Shown in pieces: positions 61,852 through 64,000 of a stretch of DNA of 64,000 bases (its first letter is position 1; every line of letters starts with the position of its first letter). Under the pieces are notes generated by a model, which was given only the letters and a program-made list of their open reading frames with translations, did no database searches and was not told where the DNA came from. The DNA comes from JAVBWI01 sp036677445 (GTDB taxonomy: Bacteria > Bacillota > Clostridia > Christensenellales > CAG-138). The position numbers and the translations under genes were made by a program. The stretch spans positions 124,001 to 188,000 of the forward strand of contig JAVBWI010000027.1 in NCBI GenBank assembly GCA_036677445.1. The letters are read 5' to 3'.

Positions 61852-62040
61852 CAGTTCGCAATGGTCGCACTTACCCTGACGGGCCTGTGCTCCCTTGCTC
61901 ACTGGGCCTGCGCTTCGCTTACTCCGCCACCGGCGGCGCTCAGCTTCGGCCCTCAAACCCCGCCAAAGGGAATAGAGGAACATCCGAGGCGGGAGATGCC
62001 TCGTATGCTAGGCGTGCGGGCCGTCGCCTTTGGAATCCCA
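61852..62040. repeat. Composite repeat region after noc
   Basis: 61852-61928 is an inverted copy of the repeat at 47453-47540. It is followed by CCAAAGG...CCTTTGG (about 61976-62035), the module seen at 12486-12510 and 21328-21349, here carrying inside it an inverted copy of the GC-rich cassette (61983-62028). Confidence 0.8.
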
Positions 62041-62049
62041 ACAAGTTTA

Positions 62050-62087
62050 GCGCCTGCATGGACAATCTCCGTGCAGGCGCTTTTTTT
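62050..62087 (+). terminator. Intrinsic terminator downstream of noc
   Basis: GCGCCTGCA/TGCAGGCGC (62050-62058 with 62072-62080) followed by seven T. Downstream the sequence turns sharply AT-rich. Confidence 0.88.
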
Positions 62088-62110
62088 GTTATAAATTGGT
62101 GCTCAATTTA

Positions 62111-62138
62111 TTGTTATTTCTACAAAACATGGTATAAT
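62111..62138 (+). promoter_or_regulatory. Promoter of the AT-rich HEPN-motif gene
   Basis: TTGTTA (62111-62116), 16-bp spacer, consensus TATAAT (62133-62138). The leader would be about 195 nt. Confidence 0.6.
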
Positions 62139-62339
62139 AATGCATAATATTCTTCTTAATCCATACGAGTGTATTAGCATTGTGAGGGAAGGTGCTACTT
62201 TATAAAAGAGGCGTATCCTTTTCGCAGGGACTTGCGTCTCACCACTAAAGGAAAGGCCTCTATCTATCAAAATATAATATTAACTTTAGTAAGCGAAGTA
62301 TACCTGCTTTTTGGATTTTTGTCAAGGGGGAGATTGTAA

Positions 62340-64000
62340 ATGTTAAAAGGAAGCAACGATGACATACTGATTGCTAAGAACGTACCGGATATATGCGTTC
62401 CTTTTTATCAGATTTGGCAAGAACTTGTTGATAGTCGAACACTAGATGTATATCAGTATCGGGTATTGACTTCTTTGAGCGCTCTAAAGGAATTGGATTC
62501 AGTCATCGAAAAAACATTATCAGGGCTTTTTAATTCTGATGCGAATATCGAGGCTTGTCGAAGCGAAACATTATATATCTTAAATCAAGATACAGTTTTG
62601 GAGCGGCATTGCAAGCCAATTTTAAATCGTTTGAAGGCATCCCTTGGAAAAAAGCCATCATCTGACGCAGAAAAGAATTGTATGTTGCACCAAATCAGAC
62701 ATATGATAAAGATGATTGATTCAACATATTTGGAATTTGCACTGGAAGAGCTAAAATCTAGTATTATACAAACTAGTATTGGGGAAATCGAAAAATTTTC
62801 TAATATAGTGGCTAGTCAAGCAATATATAACGGTTGGTCTTCACATGCATTGTTTGACATGTTGCGGTATTTTCGACAAGAAAAAGATTTTAATTTACAA
62901 TGGGATAGCTTTAAAAAAGAACTAATCAACTCAACTATGGTCGAGCATCACGTGCTTATCAACGTTCCCTTTCCAAGCAAAAACGTTCTTGAACTAGAAA
63001 AGTCGTTAGATGCTTTAAGCAGGTTGGGATTGAACATCAAAACATATGAACAAATAGTATCTGAGTTTGCCGAAATTTTAGACATTCGCACATTGGTAAA
63101 CTCAGAAAAGCGTTATTTTCATGTAATCGTCAATACTAAGGATATTTACACTGCTTCTCATGCGGCAATTACGAAAATATCTGAACAACTAAATCTTGCA
63201 AGTTTTTATAATTTGGTCTGTGCCTGGGATTTACAGTCTGTAGTCATTGTATCAATTAACTCACAAAGCAAGTATCATCGTGCATTTACTGCTAAAGAAT
63301 TATATGAGACACATGATTACATAGATAGCTCAGGCAGAATCTTTGAAAATACACGTCAAACTTTCACTGATGAGAGCAAAAAAGCTATTCGGGACAAGTT
63401 GCAAGGCTCATTTGGATATACTAATATAAGTAGGGCGTCATTATTTCAGGAAGAAAAATATATGAACTTATGGGTCGCATTGGAGTCATTGGCTCGTACC
63501 AATATGTACTCAGACATTATTTTAAATGTAAAAGAAACTGTACCAGCTGCAACATCTCTGCGCTACATTTATCGCATCGTGAGAAACTTTGTTGAAGATT
63601 GTGGAAGATGTAAAATAAAGTTCAACTTTTCAACATGTTCTATTGATATGAAACAAGAAACAAAACAAAAAATGGTGAGTGAGACCATCGCTGTCTTCCA
63701 TAATGCTGTTCTATTTTCCGAATTGCAAGACAAATGCAAGGTTAATTCATTGCTATATCATAGAACAAACGATATTTTTCGCTTAGTCACAGACACGTCA
63801 TTTGCAAAAAGTAAAGTCGAAAATCATTATAAGCGAGTGAACTGGCAAATCCAGCGATTATACCGAATAAGAAACGAAATTGCTCATGCGGCATTGCGAG
63901 AGCAAACATCATTAATTGTATACATTGAACATCTATATGATTATCTTTCATCTTATATATCAGAAATAGTCACTTGCCTAATTGAAAAGAAACTAGATAC
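62340..64000 (+). CDS. Large protein with HEPN-type RxxxxH motif (3' end outside window)
   Basis: From ATG 62340 (GGGGGAG site 7 bases upstream) the frame is open to the end of the window with no stop, at least 553 residues. The base composition and codons are AT-rich, unlike the GC-rich host genes. Near the C-terminal end of the visible part, Arg511-Asn-Glu-Ile-Ala-His516 followed by a hydrophobic helix matches the RN-x3-H motif of HEPN domains, which act as RNases or dimerisation modules in many anti-phage and toxin systems. The first ~450 residues are not recognised; they are helical at the start, with a mixed alpha/beta middle. A role in defence is inferred from the motif and the foreign composition. 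Confidence 0.75.
   Translation, partial: MLKGSNDDILIAKNVPDICVPFYQIWQELVDSRTLDVYQYRVLTSLSALKELDSVIEKTLSGLFNSDANIEACRSETLYILNQDTVLERHCKPILNRLKASLGKKPSSDAEKNCMLHQIRHMIKMIDSTYLEFALEELKSSIIQTSIGEIEKFSNIVASQAIYNGWSSHALFDMLRYFRQEKDFNLQWDSFKKELINSTMVEHHVLINVPFPSKNVLELEKSLDALSRLGLNIKTYEQIVSEFAEILDIRTLVNSEKRYFHVIVNTKDIYTASHAAITKISEQLNLASFYNLVCAWDLQSVVIVSINSQSKYHRAFTAKELYETHDYIDSSGRIFENTRQTFTDESKKAIRDKLQGSFGYTNISRASLFQEEKYMNLWVALESLARTNMYSDIILNVKETVPAATSLRYIYRIVRNFVEDCGRCKIKFNFSTCSIDMKQETKQKMVSETIAVFHNAVLFSELQDKCKVNSLLYHRTNDIFRLVTDTSFAKSKVENHYKRVNWQIQRLYRIRNEIAHAALREQTSLIVYIEHLYDYLSSYISEIVTCLIEKKLD

Overview
The window looks like chromosome from a GC-rich, anaerobic, spore-forming member of the Clostridia (Firmicutes/Bacillota). 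Evidence: a T-box leader before pheS, an FMN riboswitch before a RibU-type transporter gene, spoIIR, remB, noc/parB, AddAB instead of RecBCD, strong AGGAGG ribosome sites with frequent GTG/TTG starts, and oxygen-protection genes of anaerobes (rubrerythrin, flavodiiron protein). No tRNA, rRNA or CRISPR array was seen.

Layout. 1-8.4 kb: the 3' end of a serpin gene, an ECF sigma factor with a membrane partner, a DUF1905 protein, an orphan DNA methyltransferase, the T-box-controlled pheS-pheT pair and an unrecognised secreted protein. 8.4-16.1 kb (minus strand): recF-remB-gyrB-gyrA-cca, the block that normally follows dnaA-dnaN at the origin, here without dnaA or dnaN. 16-31 kb: an SGNH hydrolase with its TetR regulator, a flavodiiron protein, spoIIR, gltX, glnS, addB-addA and thpR. 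31-32.4 kb: small proteins, one of them a frameshifted lipoprotein gene. 32.5-42.4 kb (minus strand): a compact podovirus-like structural cassette (portal, scaffold-like, N4-gp56 major capsid, adaptor, tail accessory, three proteins with a peptidoglycan-binding module), with no terminase, integrase or replication gene. 42.5-57.7 kb: a double pseudouridine synthase, an rRNA methyltransferase and a flippase-like protein in one operon, rarA, ribU, a cyclase, methionine gamma-lyase, a NifU-like/GGGtGRT pair, rubrerythrin, an ABC ATPase and a DUF362 ferredoxin-like protein. 58-61.8 kb: mnmG-rsmG-noc, another origin-associated block. 62.1-64 kb: an AT-rich stretch with the start of a large gene whose product carries a HEPN-type RxxxxH motif.

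The most unusual non-coding signal is in the gaps. Many hold chains of perfect hairpins (often 13-bp stems with 3-5-nt loops) whose stem sequences differ between copies while pairing is kept. Six copies share one conserved loop on different stems, and short cassettes occur nested inside other palindromes. These chains also lie between the phage-like genes, suggesting that cassette has been resident for a long time. The phage-like cassette, the hairpin chains and the HEPN gene are the main candidates for something new.
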